The translations under genes were made by a program, and so were the position numbers. 64,000 bases of DNA from Leptolinea sp. HRD-7. GTDB lineage: Bacteria; Chloroflexota; Anaerolineae; Anaerolineales; Anaerolineaceae. Of this stretch, positions 23,046 to 31,962 are shown piece by piece (the first letter of the stretch is position 1; every line of letters starts with the position of its first letter). Below the pieces are notes generated by a model, which saw only the letters and a list, made by a program, of their open reading frames with translations, was not told the DNA's origin and made no database searches. The stretch covers positions 2,140,001-2,204,000 of the forward strand of contig AP024710.1 of the NCBI GenBank assembly GCA_024363285.1, written 5' to 3'.

Positions 23046-23335
23046 ATACCATCGTCGCGTGCTACATTCGGATAAATCAAGATGGGAATCGGTTAATGCA
23101 GACATTACACAAGTTCTATTCAGTTAGCTCATTTATGTGTCGATACATTTTTTTTACCCGCTATCTCTCATATTAATGTTGAACTGAAGTCTCTTGACAC
23201 ATGTGAAGGGGACCTGATCAGATTGCGATTTGCTATGATCAGCAGTCCTTTTTTTTCAGATCAATATGAAATATTTATTGAGGAGACAATGATGTGTGCG
23301 GGAATAACCTGACATCTGTAATGGATGAATGTAAT
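23046..23335. other. Intergenic region between AOR2 operon and sugar importer
   Basis: No convincing gene is seen. The stretch holds the terminator of the radical SAM operon (23210-23256) and, further right, the importer promoter. Confidence 0.6.
23210..23256 (+). terminator. Rho-independent terminator after the AOR2 operon
   Basis: Stem formed by GGAC-CTGATCA (23210-23220) and TGATCAG-CA-GTCC (23236-23248) with a 2-nt bulge, followed immediately by eight T (23249-23256). Confidence 0.8.
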
Positions 23336-23364
23336 TTGACATGGCAAACGTTTGCCGCTATACT
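23336..23364 (+). promoter_or_regulatory. Strong sigma-70-type promoter of the sugar importer operon
   Basis: -35 TTGACA (23336-23341), 17-bp spacer, -10 TATACT (23359-23364). Predicted start of transcription near 23371, about 80 nt before the first permease gene. A perfect LacI-type operator occupies most of the spacer and a second begins at the start site, so the promoter is built for tight repression. Confidence 0.88.
23343..23356. promoter_or_regulatory. LacI-family operator O1 inside the promoter spacer
   Basis: GGCAAACGTTTGCC, a perfect 14-bp palindrome with the central CG typical of LacI/GalR sites. It fills the spacer between -35 and -10, so bound repressor would exclude RNA polymerase. 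The likely ligand is the LacI-type protein encoded at 26763-27854. Confidence 0.85.
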
Positions 23365-23370
23365 ATTGTC

Positions 23371-23390
23371 AATGGCAAACGTTTGCCATT
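23371..23390. promoter_or_regulatory. LacI-family operator O2 at the transcription start
   Basis: AATGGCAAACGTTTGCCATT, a perfect 20-bp palindrome with the same core as O1. The two centres are 31 bp apart, close to three helical turns, placing both repressor dimers on the same DNA face. Confidence 0.85.
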
Positions 23391-23450
23391 GACCTCCCGC
23401 TTTACTTCTGTAATCCCATATCCATCCTTCTAACGTAAAGGGATCCTTTT

Positions 23451-24377
23451 ATGGCGTTTAATGCTGTCAAATGCTCAAAGAAACCACCCAGGGCTTCAGC
23501 CCGTAACAATCCGTTTACACCTTACCTGTATTTATTGCCCTCGTGCGTTTTCTTGCTGACGATCATGGGTTACCCCATCCTGTTTTCCATTTTTATGTCC
23601 TTCCAGAAATTCAACCTGGCTACCCTTGTTTCACGCCAGACGGAATTTATTGGGCTGGAGAATTATCGAGCTGTTCTTTCCAATCCTCAATTTGTCACCG
23701 CGCTCGGTCATTCCCTGAAATTCACCATATTTTCAATATTCTTCCAATTCCTGATCGGTCTGGGGTTGGCCATCTTGTTTAGCAAGGCTTTTCCGCTCAG
23801 CAATACGATGCGGGGTTTGTTGCTCTCTGGCTGGCAAATACCTTCTGTGGTGACCGGTACGATATTTCTCTGGTTGTTCAACGTTGATTATGGACTGGTC
23901 AATTTTATTTTGACTTCTCTTCATGTAATTCCGGAACCTGTAGGGTGGCTAACTCAAGCCGATACCGCCCTGAACACGGTTATCCTGGTAAACATTTGGC
24001 TCGGTATTCCCTTTAATACCATCCTGCTTACGGCCGGTATCACCGGTTTGCCGGATGATGTGTTCGAGGCCGCTACGGTTGATGGTGCCAACGCCTGGCA
24101 AAAATTGATCTATATGACCATTCCCCTGTTGAAAAACACGATCATGGCTGTTTTAATGTTGGGTTTTATTTATACCCTGCGTGTATTTGACGTGATCTGG
24201 ATTATGACAAAAGGCGGACCGGCAGATGCTACTGAGGTGCTTCCGACTTTTGCTTACCGGCTTTCCTTTATTAATTTCAACTTCGGGCAGAGTTCTGCTG
24301 TATCGGTCATCATTCTCTTGATCCTGATGGTCGCGGCGTTCTTCTATTTGAAATATGGTATCCAGGAGGAAAAGTAA
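23451..24377 (+). CDS. ABC sugar transporter permease, MalF/AraP-like
   Basis: 308 residues with six predicted helices and a BPD_transp_1 domain; the cytoplasmic coupling (EAA) loop reads FEAATVDGANAWQKLIYMTIPLL. The N-terminal tail is basic and the first helix begins near residue 25. It forms the membrane channel with the next gene, which it overlaps by one base (TAATG). Substrate is inferred as arabinose- or xylose-containing oligosaccharides from the neighbouring GH127, GH31 and GH51 genes. No ATPase gene is present, so a shared MsmK/MsiK-type ATPase elsewhere is expected, as for AraNPQ of Bacillus subtilis. Expression is under the double operator upstream. Confidence 0.93.
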   Translation: MAFNAVKCSKKPPRASARNNPFTPYLYLLPSCVFLLTIMGYPILFSIFMSFQKFNLATLVSRQTEFIGLENYRAVLSNPQFVTALGHSLKFTIFSIFFQFLIGLGLAILFSKAFPLSNTMRGLLLSGWQIPSVVTGTIFLWLFNVDYGLVNFILTSLHVIPEPVGWLTQADTALNTVILVNIWLGIPFNTILLTAGITGLPDDVFEAATVDGANAWQKLIYMTIPLLKNTIMAVLMLGFIYTLRVFDVIWIMTKGGPADATEVLPTFAYRLSFINFNFGQSSAVSVIILLILMVAAFFYLKYGIQEEK

Positions 24378-25231
24378 TGACCCGGGAAAAACGTGAAAAT
24401 GTTGTGAGATTTTGCATCGGATTGGTTGTCACTCTCCTCTATCTCATCCCGTTGTACTGGATGGTCACAACTTCAGTCAAGCCGGTGGACCAGATATTTC
24501 AGAAACCGCCGATGCTCTTTCCATCATCCTTCCAAATTGACAGCTATAAACAGATCTTCGGTCTTCCGACTGACCGAGGTGAAATTTACATCAACGCGTT
24601 GGTTTACCTCAAAAATTCGTTGATCATCGCTTCGATCACCACTTTCTTGACCCTAGCTATGGCGGTTCCGGCGGCATACGCGTTGTCTCGTTTCAATTTT
24701 GCCGGCCGGACTGCGTTTGTTCTGTTTCTGTTGGTGGCTCAGATGCTTCCGAGTGTGTTAATGGTCATTCCTTTATTTGTGATATTCAAACAATGGGGTA
24801 TCAGCAGCATCCCCTACGCCAATGTCATACTGGCGGATACTGCTCTGGCTCTTCCATTTGCCATCATCGTGTTGCGCACCAGTTTCCTGCAAATTCCCTG
24901 TGAAATTGAGGAAGCCGCGTGGATTGACGGCGGGTCTCGTTCGCAGGTCTTGTTCTACATCATTATGCCGCTGGTGCGATCCGGCATGGTGGCGGTGGGA
25001 GTCTTCTCCTTCTTAATCGCCTGGGGAGAATTTGTGTTCGCTCTTTCCTTCCTGCAAAAAGTGGAAATGCAACCGATCTCTATTGGCACATTCCAATTTA
25101 TTGGCATGTACAAATCAAACTTTGACTCCATGATGGCGTTTTCTACCATAGTCGCGATCCCGGCTGTAATTGCCTTCTTATTCCTGCAAAAGCAGTTTAT
25201 TAGTGGTATGACGGCCGGGTCGGTGAAATAG
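24377..25231 (+). CDS. ABC sugar transporter permease, MalG/AraQ-like
   Basis: 284 residues with six predicted helices; the EAA loop is EEAAWIDGGSRSQVLFYIIMPLV. It pairs with the preceding permease to form the translocation channel. Start ATG overlaps the upstream stop by one base; the ribosome site AGGAGGAAA lies in the end of the preceding gene. Followed after 90 bp by the solute-binding protein gene. Confidence 0.93.
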   Translation: MTREKRENVVRFCIGLVVTLLYLIPLYWMVTTSVKPVDQIFQKPPMLFPSSFQIDSYKQIFGLPTDRGEIYINALVYLKNSLIIASITTFLTLAMAVPAAYALSRFNFAGRTAFVLFLLVAQMLPSVLMVIPLFVIFKQWGISSIPYANVILADTALALPFAIIVLRTSFLQIPCEIEEAAWIDGGSRSQVLFYIIMPLVRSGMVAVGVFSFLIAWGEFVFALSFLQKVEMQPISIGTFQFIGMYKSNFDSMMAFSTIVAIPAVIAFLFLQKQFISGMTAGSVK

Positions 25232-25321
25232 CCTGATATGGACATGATTATAAGGAGGTGTCACGAAAGAATTTCAAGTAGTAGGCTTCAATCTGTTAAA
25301 CCAATATAAGGAGAAATGGTA

Positions 25322-26578
25322 ATGAAAGTCAGTTTTAAGAAAGCGTTCATGTTGATCATCGTACTTGCGGTTGCCACCACCAGTATCGCTGCCGCGCCTG
25401 CCTCTGTAAAAGCCGCCCCGGCTGAAGTAAACCTCTGGACTTACTATGGAGATACCGGTCCGGCGGCCGCCTGTGTTAAAACGGCGGCGGAAGATTTCAA
25501 TGCCGCCCAGAAAGATTACGTACTCAAGATTCGCAACCTGGCCTTCACTGATTTTAACCAGCAAGTGACCACGGCTATCGCTTCCGGTGATACTCCTGAC
25601 CTTATGATCGTCGATAATCCGGATAATGCCCGCTATGCCGCCGCCGGCGCCCTGGCTGACATCAGCGCTTACGTGAAGGAATGGGGCCAGGGTGATCAGT
25701 TCCTGGCTGGACCCTGGAATTCCACCATGTATGAAGGAAAGAATTATGGCATTCCGCTGGGCAGCAACACGGTCGTTTTGTGGATCAACACCGATATGGC
25801 CAAAGCCGCCGGGCTTGATATCGCCAAACCTCCCAAAACCTGGGCAGAATTCGCCACCTGGGCTGAGAAAATGACCAACAAAGAGAAAGGCGTTTACGGA
25901 ACGGCTCTCCTCGCTAAAAAAGATGAAACCGGCACGTTCTTGTTCCTCCCCTGGGTTTTGCAGAATGGTGCTGACCTGGATACCATCGATTCTCCCGAGG
26001 CTATTGCCGCTCTGGCTTTCTGGACAGACCTTGTGAACAAAGGGTATGCCCCCAAATCCGCCATCACCGATGGTTTCGCCGAGATCTATCAGCAGTTCAC
26101 CACCGGCAAAGCAGCCATGATGATCAGTGGTACCTGGAATGCTGCCACAATTAAAAAAGACGCACCCGATCTGAATTGGATTGTTGCGGAACTGCCCACT
26201 GCTAAGAAAGCCGCTTCTTCACTGGGTGGTGAAAACTGGGCTATGTTTGCTTCCAGTAAGCAACAAGATGGCGCCTGGGCATTCCTCAAGTTTGTGGTTG
26301 ACCCAAAATACGGTACCAAACTGACCGACTGCATGGGTTACATCCCCAGCCGTAAAGACATAATTAAGACTGTTGCCGAAAAAAGCAAGGATGATCCAAC
26401 CATGCAGGTTTTCCTGAAACAGATGGAATCTGCTGCTCCCCGCGGCCCATTGGCAAACTGGTCTGAGGTCTCCGCTTTTATACAGACGGCTATCCAGGAA
26501 TCCTTGAGTGGACAAAAATCTCCCGAGCAGGCTATGAAAGATGCCGGTGCCGCGATCAAACCACTGCTTAAAAAATAA
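25322..26578 (+). CDS. Extracellular solute-binding protein of the sugar ABC importer
   Basis: 418 residues of the SBP_bac_1 (MalE/AraN) family. Signal peptide: basic start (MKVSFKK), hydrophobic core, and a likely cleavage after an AxA near residues 29-33 (VKAAPA); there is no lipobox cysteine, so it is not a typical lipoprotein even though the organism may lack an outer membrane. The ATG at 25322 is chosen over 25316 because AAGGAG (25308-25313) is 8 nt from the former and 2 nt from the latter. It sits last in the permease operon, followed by a stem-loop at 26683-26718 that could protect its abundant message. Confidence 0.93.
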   Translation: MKVSFKKAFMLIIVLAVATTSIAAAPASVKAAPAEVNLWTYYGDTGPAAACVKTAAEDFNAAQKDYVLKIRNLAFTDFNQQVTTAIASGDTPDLMIVDNPDNARYAAAGALADISAYVKEWGQGDQFLAGPWNSTMYEGKNYGIPLGSNTVVLWINTDMAKAAGLDIAKPPKTWAEFATWAEKMTNKEKGVYGTALLAKKDETGTFLFLPWVLQNGADLDTIDSPEAIAALAFWTDLVNKGYAPKSAITDGFAEIYQQFTTGKAAMMISGTWNAATIKKDAPDLNWIVAELPTAKKAASSLGGENWAMFASSKQQDGAWAFLKFVVDPKYGTKLTDCMGYIPSRKDIIKTVAEKSKDDPTMQVFLKQMESAAPRGPLANWSEVSAFIQTAIQESLSGQKSPEQAMKDAGAAIKPLLKK

Positions 26579-26682
26579 GGATTCTGAATAGAATCAGATG
26601 AGCCGTAAAAGAAGGTCCATATTTGGTCCGGAAACCATAGATCACTTCTACTTTCGGCTCAGTAGAAAATTATACATCATCA

Positions 26683-26718
26683 CCGGGTGGAAGGGCGCCT
26701 TCTTCCCCTTCCACCCGG
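26683..26718 (+). terminator. GC-rich stem-loop after the importer operon
   Basis: Perfect 13-bp stem (26683-26695 with 26706-26718, core CCGGGTGGAAGGG) and a 10-nt loop, 105 bp after the binding-protein stop and 45 bp before lacI. No T-run follows, so it may be a partial terminator or 3'-end stabiliser allowing some read-through into the repressor gene. A looser inverted repeat (GAGCCG at 26600-26605 with CGGCTC at 26655-26660) lies just upstream. Confidence 0.6.
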
Positions 26719-26762
26719 GAACGGTAATTCCATTCGTTTATCGCGAGGATTAGAAACCCTAT

Positions 26763-27854
26763 ATGCCTGTTACCCTTCATGAACTAGCCAGAGCTGCCGG
26801 TGTTTCCGTGTCTACTGTTTCAAGGGCGCTTAATAGCAGTGCACACCCTGTCAATGAAGAAACCCGAAAATTAATTCTGGATCTGGCCGCCAAAATGGAT
26901 TACCGGCCTAACGTGGCAGCCCGTGGACTGAAGACAGACCGGACGTACACTATTGGATTGGTTGTCTACAATATCGCCAGCCCGTTTACACCGGTTTTGA
27001 TTCGGGGAATACAGGAATATCTTAAGCAGCATGATTATTTCAGCATCATCATCAGCACCGATTGGGATCCTGACCTGGAAGGTGAGGCTGTTCATCAATT
27101 GATCAGTCGTTCCATTGATGGTGTCATATTCGTCGAAACCTGGCGGGATATGACCAATAAACCGCTGGATCTGGCAAATAAACCGTATGTGTATGTCTAC
27201 CGGTTGTTTGATGGGGAATACGCGAATTCCGTCAATATCGATGATCGGGCGGGAGCGGTGTTGGCTGTTGAACACCTCGTCAAACTCGGGCACCGCCGTA
27301 TCGGTTATATAAACGGGCCTCAGGGATGGGCTTCATCACGAGACCGTTTGCTTGGGTACAAAGATGTTCTCGAGAAACATGAGATCCCTTTCGATCCTGA
27401 ATTGGTACAAGAAGGCAACTGGGAAGTACAAAGCGGAAACCAGGCAGCCTGTCGTTTAATGAAGATCGGAAACAGACCAACTGCCATTTTCGCCGCGAAT
27501 GATCTGATGGCTCTTGGTGCAATATACGGGATACAAAATACCGGACTTAAAGTACCAGAAGATGTAGCCGTGGTCGGATATGACGATCAGGATTTTGCGG
27601 GTTTTTCTAAACCGACAATAACCACCGTCCGTTCACCAGCATTTGAGATGGGAAAACTGGCGGCAAAACTGATTCTGGACCAGTTGGAAAATCAAATTGA
27701 AATACTGGACCCGATCAAAGTACCGGGAACGTTGGTAATTCGTGAATCATGCGGGTCAAATCAGGCAACGCTCCCGGCAGAACATTACATCAGTCACACG
27801 CTGCCGCCCGAATCATTAATCCAAAAGTGGAAAGGCAAGAATAAGCACGAATAG
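26763..27854 (+). CDS. LacI-family transcriptional repressor of the arabinoside locus
   Basis: 363 residues. The N-terminal HTH and hinge are clear: VTLHELARAAGVSVSTVSRALN (3-24) followed by YRPNVAARGL, the hinge that inserts in the minor groove at a central CG. The core (about 60-340) is a periplasmic-binding-type sugar-binding domain (IGLVVYNIASPFTPVLIRGI, FAANDLMALGAIYGI, VAVVGYDDQDFAGF). The matching operators are the two GGCAAACGTTTGCC palindromes in front of the importer. It lies between importer and hydrolase genes, so its inducer is probably a product of those enzymes. Followed at 27893-27908 by a short ACCCGGC/GCCGGGT hairpin and the GH127 gene. Confidence 0.93.
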   Translation: MPVTLHELARAAGVSVSTVSRALNSSAHPVNEETRKLILDLAAKMDYRPNVAARGLKTDRTYTIGLVVYNIASPFTPVLIRGIQEYLKQHDYFSIIISTDWDPDLEGEAVHQLISRSIDGVIFVETWRDMTNKPLDLANKPYVYVYRLFDGEYANSVNIDDRAGAVLAVEHLVKLGHRRIGYINGPQGWASSRDRLLGYKDVLEKHEIPFDPELVQEGNWEVQSGNQAACRLMKIGNRPTAIFAANDLMALGAIYGIQNTGLKVPEDVAVVGYDDQDFAGFSKPTITTVRSPAFEMGKLAAKLILDQLENQIEILDPIKVPGTLVIRESCGSNQATLPAEHYISHTLPPESLIQKWKGKNKHE

Positions 27855-27971
27855 TGTGCTTATGGCGTGAAGGTCGATAACCTGGTTTGAATACCCGGCT
27901 TGCCGGGTGAGTGAAACGCAGTATCGATATTATCCCTTGCGATCCTTTATCGATCGATATAGGAGAGGTTC

Positions 27972-29939
27972 ATGTTCTCATCTGGTAAATTCACAGGGTA
28001 TGGCCCTGTAAGCACTCTATACAGTAAATATGCCCACTTGCATACTCTCCCATATTCGGGAGTGGAAATTGTCGGGGGATTTTGGGCAAAGAAGAAAGAA
28101 GTTAATCGCACCATTAGCTTAAGATTTGCTTATGAAATGTTGGAGAAATCAGGAAACCTTGATAACATGCGAATAGCTGCCGGTCTAAAAAAGGGAAATT
28201 ACCGGGGATATGTGTTCTTAGACTCGGATATTTATAAATGGTTGGAAGCAGCAGCCTGGGAATTGGGAAAAAACCATGATAGTGAATTAATGGACAAAAT
28301 TAATAAGACTATTGATCTGATTATTCTTACACAACAGCCGGACGGATATATTAATAGTTATGTTCAGACCCGTGAGGTTCCACTTCCCTGGTCAGACCTG
28401 GATATGGGGCATGAACTCTATTGTGCCGGGCACTTATTTCAAGCTGGAGTGGCATTTTACCGGGCTTTGAATGATGACCGATTGCTTAATGTTTCCTGCA
28501 AATTTGCCGATCTGATCTATAAGACATTTATTACAGAAAAACACCCGGGTGCCTGTGGGCATCCGGAAGTTGAAATGGCACTGGTAGAACTATACCGCAC
28601 CACAGGAAATTTAAACTATCTGGATACAGCGGAACATTTTATAGAGCAACGCGGGCATAATGTGATGAAGGGTCATCGTTCCTATGGTCCGGAATATCAT
28701 CAGGATCACGTTCACGTTCGAGATGTAAAGGAGGCAGCCGGACACGCGGTCAGGCAACTTTATCTGGCATCTGGCGCAACGGATGTTTACCTTGAAAGGG
28801 GCGATCATGGGTTGCTGGATGCCATGCAGCGGCTTTCAAAAGATATCCGATCAAATAAGATGTACATTACCGGTGGAATTGGTTCAAGGTTTGACGGCGA
28901 AGCGTTTGGGGATCCATATGAATTGCCAACAGATCAATGTTATTGTGAAACATGCGCGTCAATCGCAAGTTTTATGTGGAACTGGCGGATGTTGTTAGCC
29001 ACTGGCGAAAGTATATTTGCTGACGAAATGGAGCGTGCGCTTTATAACAGTATCCTTTCCAGTCCGGCGCTTGATGGAAAGCATTATTTCTATATTAACC
29101 CATTGATGCTTCGAGAGGCTAAAGACCTGCGGCTTTCTACTGACCTTCCACCGAGTGAGGAGTTTTCCCCAGTAAGCCGGCCCGAATGGCATGATTGTGC
29201 CTGTTGTCCGCCCAATGTTATGCGGGTTTTTGCTTCATTTTCGAGTTATCTGGCCACACAGGATGAAAAGGGACTTCAGATCCATCATTACGCTTCAGCT
29301 TCCATTCAATTTTCCGATGAAGGGAATAAAAGAGCCTCCCTATTTTTGGATACAGGGTATCCCTGGGATGGAACTATCCGATTGCATATCAAAGATACAG
29401 GAAGCTCGGATTGGCGGTTGTCTCTTCGTGTACCGTATTGGGCTCAAACGTATTTACTTAAGGTCAATGGCGAAATCATCCATGATCCTATTCTGACAAA
29501 GGGCTATATCCATATTGACCGCTTCTGGCAAAAAAATGATATTGTTGAACTGAATCTGGATATTAAAGCAACCTTTATTCTTCCAAATCCCAGAATTGAT
29601 GCTACACGCGGATGTCTGGCTATCCAGCGCGGTCCGGTCATATATTGCCTTGAAGATCAAGATCAGATGATTCATGGCCGATTGTTGGATGTTGAAATTG
29701 ATCCACAAAAACCTTTGATATCTACATGGAAGGAAGAACTACTTGATGGTGTGGTTTTAATTGAATCAACCGGCCAATTCACAGATGATGCCGAATGGCA
29801 GGAAAATCTCTATCTGTTTGCCGGAAAGCCTATTCATAAGAAAATATATAAAACCCGATTGATGGCCGTGCCTTATTTTGCCTGGGGCAACCGGACCATT
29901 GGCGGTATGCGCGTTTGGATACCGGTAAAAAAAGAATGA
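27972..29939 (+). CDS. GH127 beta-L-arabinofuranosidase (HypBA1-like)
   Basis: 655 residues, the usual length. Catalytic residues known from Bifidobacterium HypBA1 are all recognisable: acid/base E310 (FDGEAFGD), zinc ligands E326 and C328 (CETC), and C411/C412 (CACCPPN), where the first of the last pair is the nucleophile. It hydrolyses terminal beta-L-arabinofuranose, as in extensin or pectic arabinan side chains. No signal peptide, so it acts in the cytoplasm on imported oligosaccharides. AGGAGAGG precedes the ATG. First gene of a three-gene unit with GH31 and an epimerase-like protein (19- and 15-bp gaps). No operator like those before the importer is seen upstream, but the sequence TATCGATCGATA (27947-27959) is partly symmetric. 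Confidence 0.94.
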   Translation: MFSSGKFTGYGPVSTLYSKYAHLHTLPYSGVEIVGGFWAKKKEVNRTISLRFAYEMLEKSGNLDNMRIAAGLKKGNYRGYVFLDSDIYKWLEAAAWELGKNHDSELMDKINKTIDLIILTQQPDGYINSYVQTREVPLPWSDLDMGHELYCAGHLFQAGVAFYRALNDDRLLNVSCKFADLIYKTFITEKHPGACGHPEVEMALVELYRTTGNLNYLDTAEHFIEQRGHNVMKGHRSYGPEYHQDHVHVRDVKEAAGHAVRQLYLASGATDVYLERGDHGLLDAMQRLSKDIRSNKMYITGGIGSRFDGEAFGDPYELPTDQCYCETCASIASFMWNWRMLLATGESIFADEMERALYNSILSSPALDGKHYFYINPLMLREAKDLRLSTDLPPSEEFSPVSRPEWHDCACCPPNVMRVFASFSSYLATQDEKGLQIHHYASASIQFSDEGNKRASLFLDTGYPWDGTIRLHIKDTGSSDWRLSLRVPYWAQTYLLKVNGEIIHDPILTKGYIHIDRFWQKNDIVELNLDIKATFILPNPRIDATRGCLAIQRGPVIYCLEDQDQMIHGRLLDVEIDPQKPLISTWKEELLDGVVLIESTGQFTDDAEWQENLYLFAGKPIHKKIYKTRLMAVPYFAWGNRTIGGMRVWIPVKKE

Positions 29940-29958
29940 CATGGATAAGGACTGAAAT

Positions 29959-31947
29959 ATGATCGAATTCTCTCGTGATGGCAACCGTCTGATCTGTCAG
30001 CTTGAAAATGAAATTGTGGTCCTTGAACCCTGGGGGCCGGATGGTATTCGGGTGCGTGCCAGTATGGGGCGGACAATCATTCCTGGATTATTTAGCGCGT
30101 TAATTGATCAGAAAAACAACAAGCCTGTGATTAATATTGATAACCAGACGGCCAGTTTACAGCATGGTGATCTGATCGCCTGCATGGATCAAAAAGGTTG
30201 TCTTTGCTTTTCATCCGTATCCAGAGGGGCAGAATTGCTGGCCGAGCAGCCGGTACACCACATCTCCATCCCCGCTCGGGTCTATAAATCCCTCCAGGGA
30301 AACCTCTTCCACCTCGATTGCAATTTCAAAGCGTATGATGACGAGAAGTTATTCGGCCTTGGGCAGCACCAGCACGGAAAACTAAACCAGAAAGGGTGTG
30401 TTATCGAATTAATACAACGTAATTCAGAAATCACAATCCCTTTCATGGTCTCCAGCCGGGGATATGGTTTTTTGTGGAATAATCCGGCCCTTGGCCGGGT
30501 TGAACTGGGTTGTTCTTCAACACGCTGGGTAGCGGAAGCAGCACCGCAGATCGATTATTGGATTACAACAGGAACAGAAACTTCAGATATTCTATCCCAT
30601 TACGCAGATGTGACCGGTCACGCGCCCGAATTCCCGGAATGGGCATCCGGTTTTTGGCAGAGTAAGCTGAGGTATTCAAGCCAGGATGAGTTGGAAACCA
30701 CCGCCAGAGAATATGTCAGCCGCGGACTTCCTTTATCTGTTATAGTCATCGACTTCTTCCACTGGACCCTTCAGGGTGACTGGCAATTTGACCCCCGATA
30801 TTGGCCTGATCCCGCTGGAATGGTCAAACGCCTGGAAAAAATGGGTATAAAAGTAATGGTATCGGTCTGGCCGACGGTCAACCGCCTGTCTAAGAACTTC
30901 CCTGAGATGTGGCGTAAAAATTACATCGTCCGTAACAAACATGGTGCGGCGGCGCAGATGTACTTCGTGGATAATAAAGCAGAAGATGGCGTTTACGTCC
31001 ATTATTATGATTCAACTCACCCCGGCGCCCGTAAGTTTATCTGGGAGCAGGTACGAAAAAATTACTTTAAACACGGTATAAAAATTTTCTGGTTAGATGC
31101 CTGTGAGCCGGAGATGATGCCGTTTCACCCGGATAACCTGTTATTTGACGCCGGTGATGGATTGGCGATTGCCAATATCTACCCGCTTGAGAATGTGCGC
31201 GGTTTCTATGATGGCATGAAAGCGGAGGGTGAGCAGAATCCATTTTTCCTGTGCCGGTCTGCTTGGGCGGGAAGTCAGCGTTATGGCGCGGCGGTCTGGT
31301 CAGGCGATATTTATTCCACCTTTGACGCGTTGCGCGCTCAGGTACGTGCTGGATTAAATATGGCAATCAGCGGAATCCCCTGGTGGACAACGGATATAGG
31401 CGGGTTCAGGGGAGGAAACCCCGATGACCCGATATTCCGGCAGTTGATGGTCCGGTGGTTCCAGTATGCCGTATTCTGCCCATTGTTCCGCAACCATGGG
31501 CACCGCCAGCCGAATACCAGCGATTTCAACGGCGCGCCAAATGAGGTCTGGTCGTTTGGTGATGAAGCTTATGGGATCATCAAGGATTACATGTTCTTAC
31601 GGGAGAGACTGCGCCCATATGTGAACAAACACATGAAGAAAGCCTCATCAAAAGGTTTGCCCCTTATGCGGCCATTGTTTTTAGATTTTCCCTCTGACCC
31701 GGTTTGCTTTGACGTGGATGATGAGTTCATGTTTGGGCCAGATTATCTGATTGCTCCTGTTATGGATCAGGATACAACATCACGCATGGTTTACCTTCCA
31801 TGCGGTGAAAAATGGACAAACGCCTGGACAGGGGAAACCTTTGAAGGCGGTAGCCGAGTGAAAGTTAATGCGCCTCTCGCGATCATCCCTGTTTTCACTC
31901 GGGGTGATTCAAGACTGCCGATTGAAAATCTCGGACTGCTTCACTAA
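29959..31947 (+). CDS. GH31 alpha-glycosidase, probably alpha-xylosidase
   Basis: 662 residues. N-terminal beta-sandwich (about 1-215), then the GH31 barrel: nucleophile D380 in FWLDACEPE and acid/base D450 in WSGDI, followed by TDIGGF. The ACEPE extension after the nucleophile is seen in XylS-type alpha-xylosidases, so removal of alpha-linked xylose is favoured over alpha-glucosidase, though not certain. No signal peptide. It lies 19 bp after GH127, so its substrate probably arrives with arabinose-decorated oligosaccharides through the importer upstream. Confidence 0.9.
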   Translation: MIEFSRDGNRLICQLENEIVVLEPWGPDGIRVRASMGRTIIPGLFSALIDQKNNKPVINIDNQTASLQHGDLIACMDQKGCLCFSSVSRGAELLAEQPVHHISIPARVYKSLQGNLFHLDCNFKAYDDEKLFGLGQHQHGKLNQKGCVIELIQRNSEITIPFMVSSRGYGFLWNNPALGRVELGCSSTRWVAEAAPQIDYWITTGTETSDILSHYADVTGHAPEFPEWASGFWQSKLRYSSQDELETTAREYVSRGLPLSVIVIDFFHWTLQGDWQFDPRYWPDPAGMVKRLEKMGIKVMVSVWPTVNRLSKNFPEMWRKNYIVRNKHGAAAQMYFVDNKAEDGVYVHYYDSTHPGARKFIWEQVRKNYFKHGIKIFWLDACEPEMMPFHPDNLLFDAGDGLAIANIYPLENVRGFYDGMKAEGEQNPFFLCRSAWAGSQRYGAAVWSGDIYSTFDALRAQVRAGLNMAISGIPWWTTDIGGFRGGNPDDPIFRQLMVRWFQYAVFCPLFRNHGHRQPNTSDFNGAPNEVWSFGDEAYGIIKDYMFLRERLRPYVNKHMKKASSKGLPLMRPLFLDFPSDPVCFDVDDEFMFGPDYLIAPVMDQDTTSRMVYLPCGEKWTNAWTGETFEGGSRVKVNAPLAIIPVFTRGDSRLPIENLGLLH

Positions 31948-31962
31948 GCCCGCGTAACGAAA

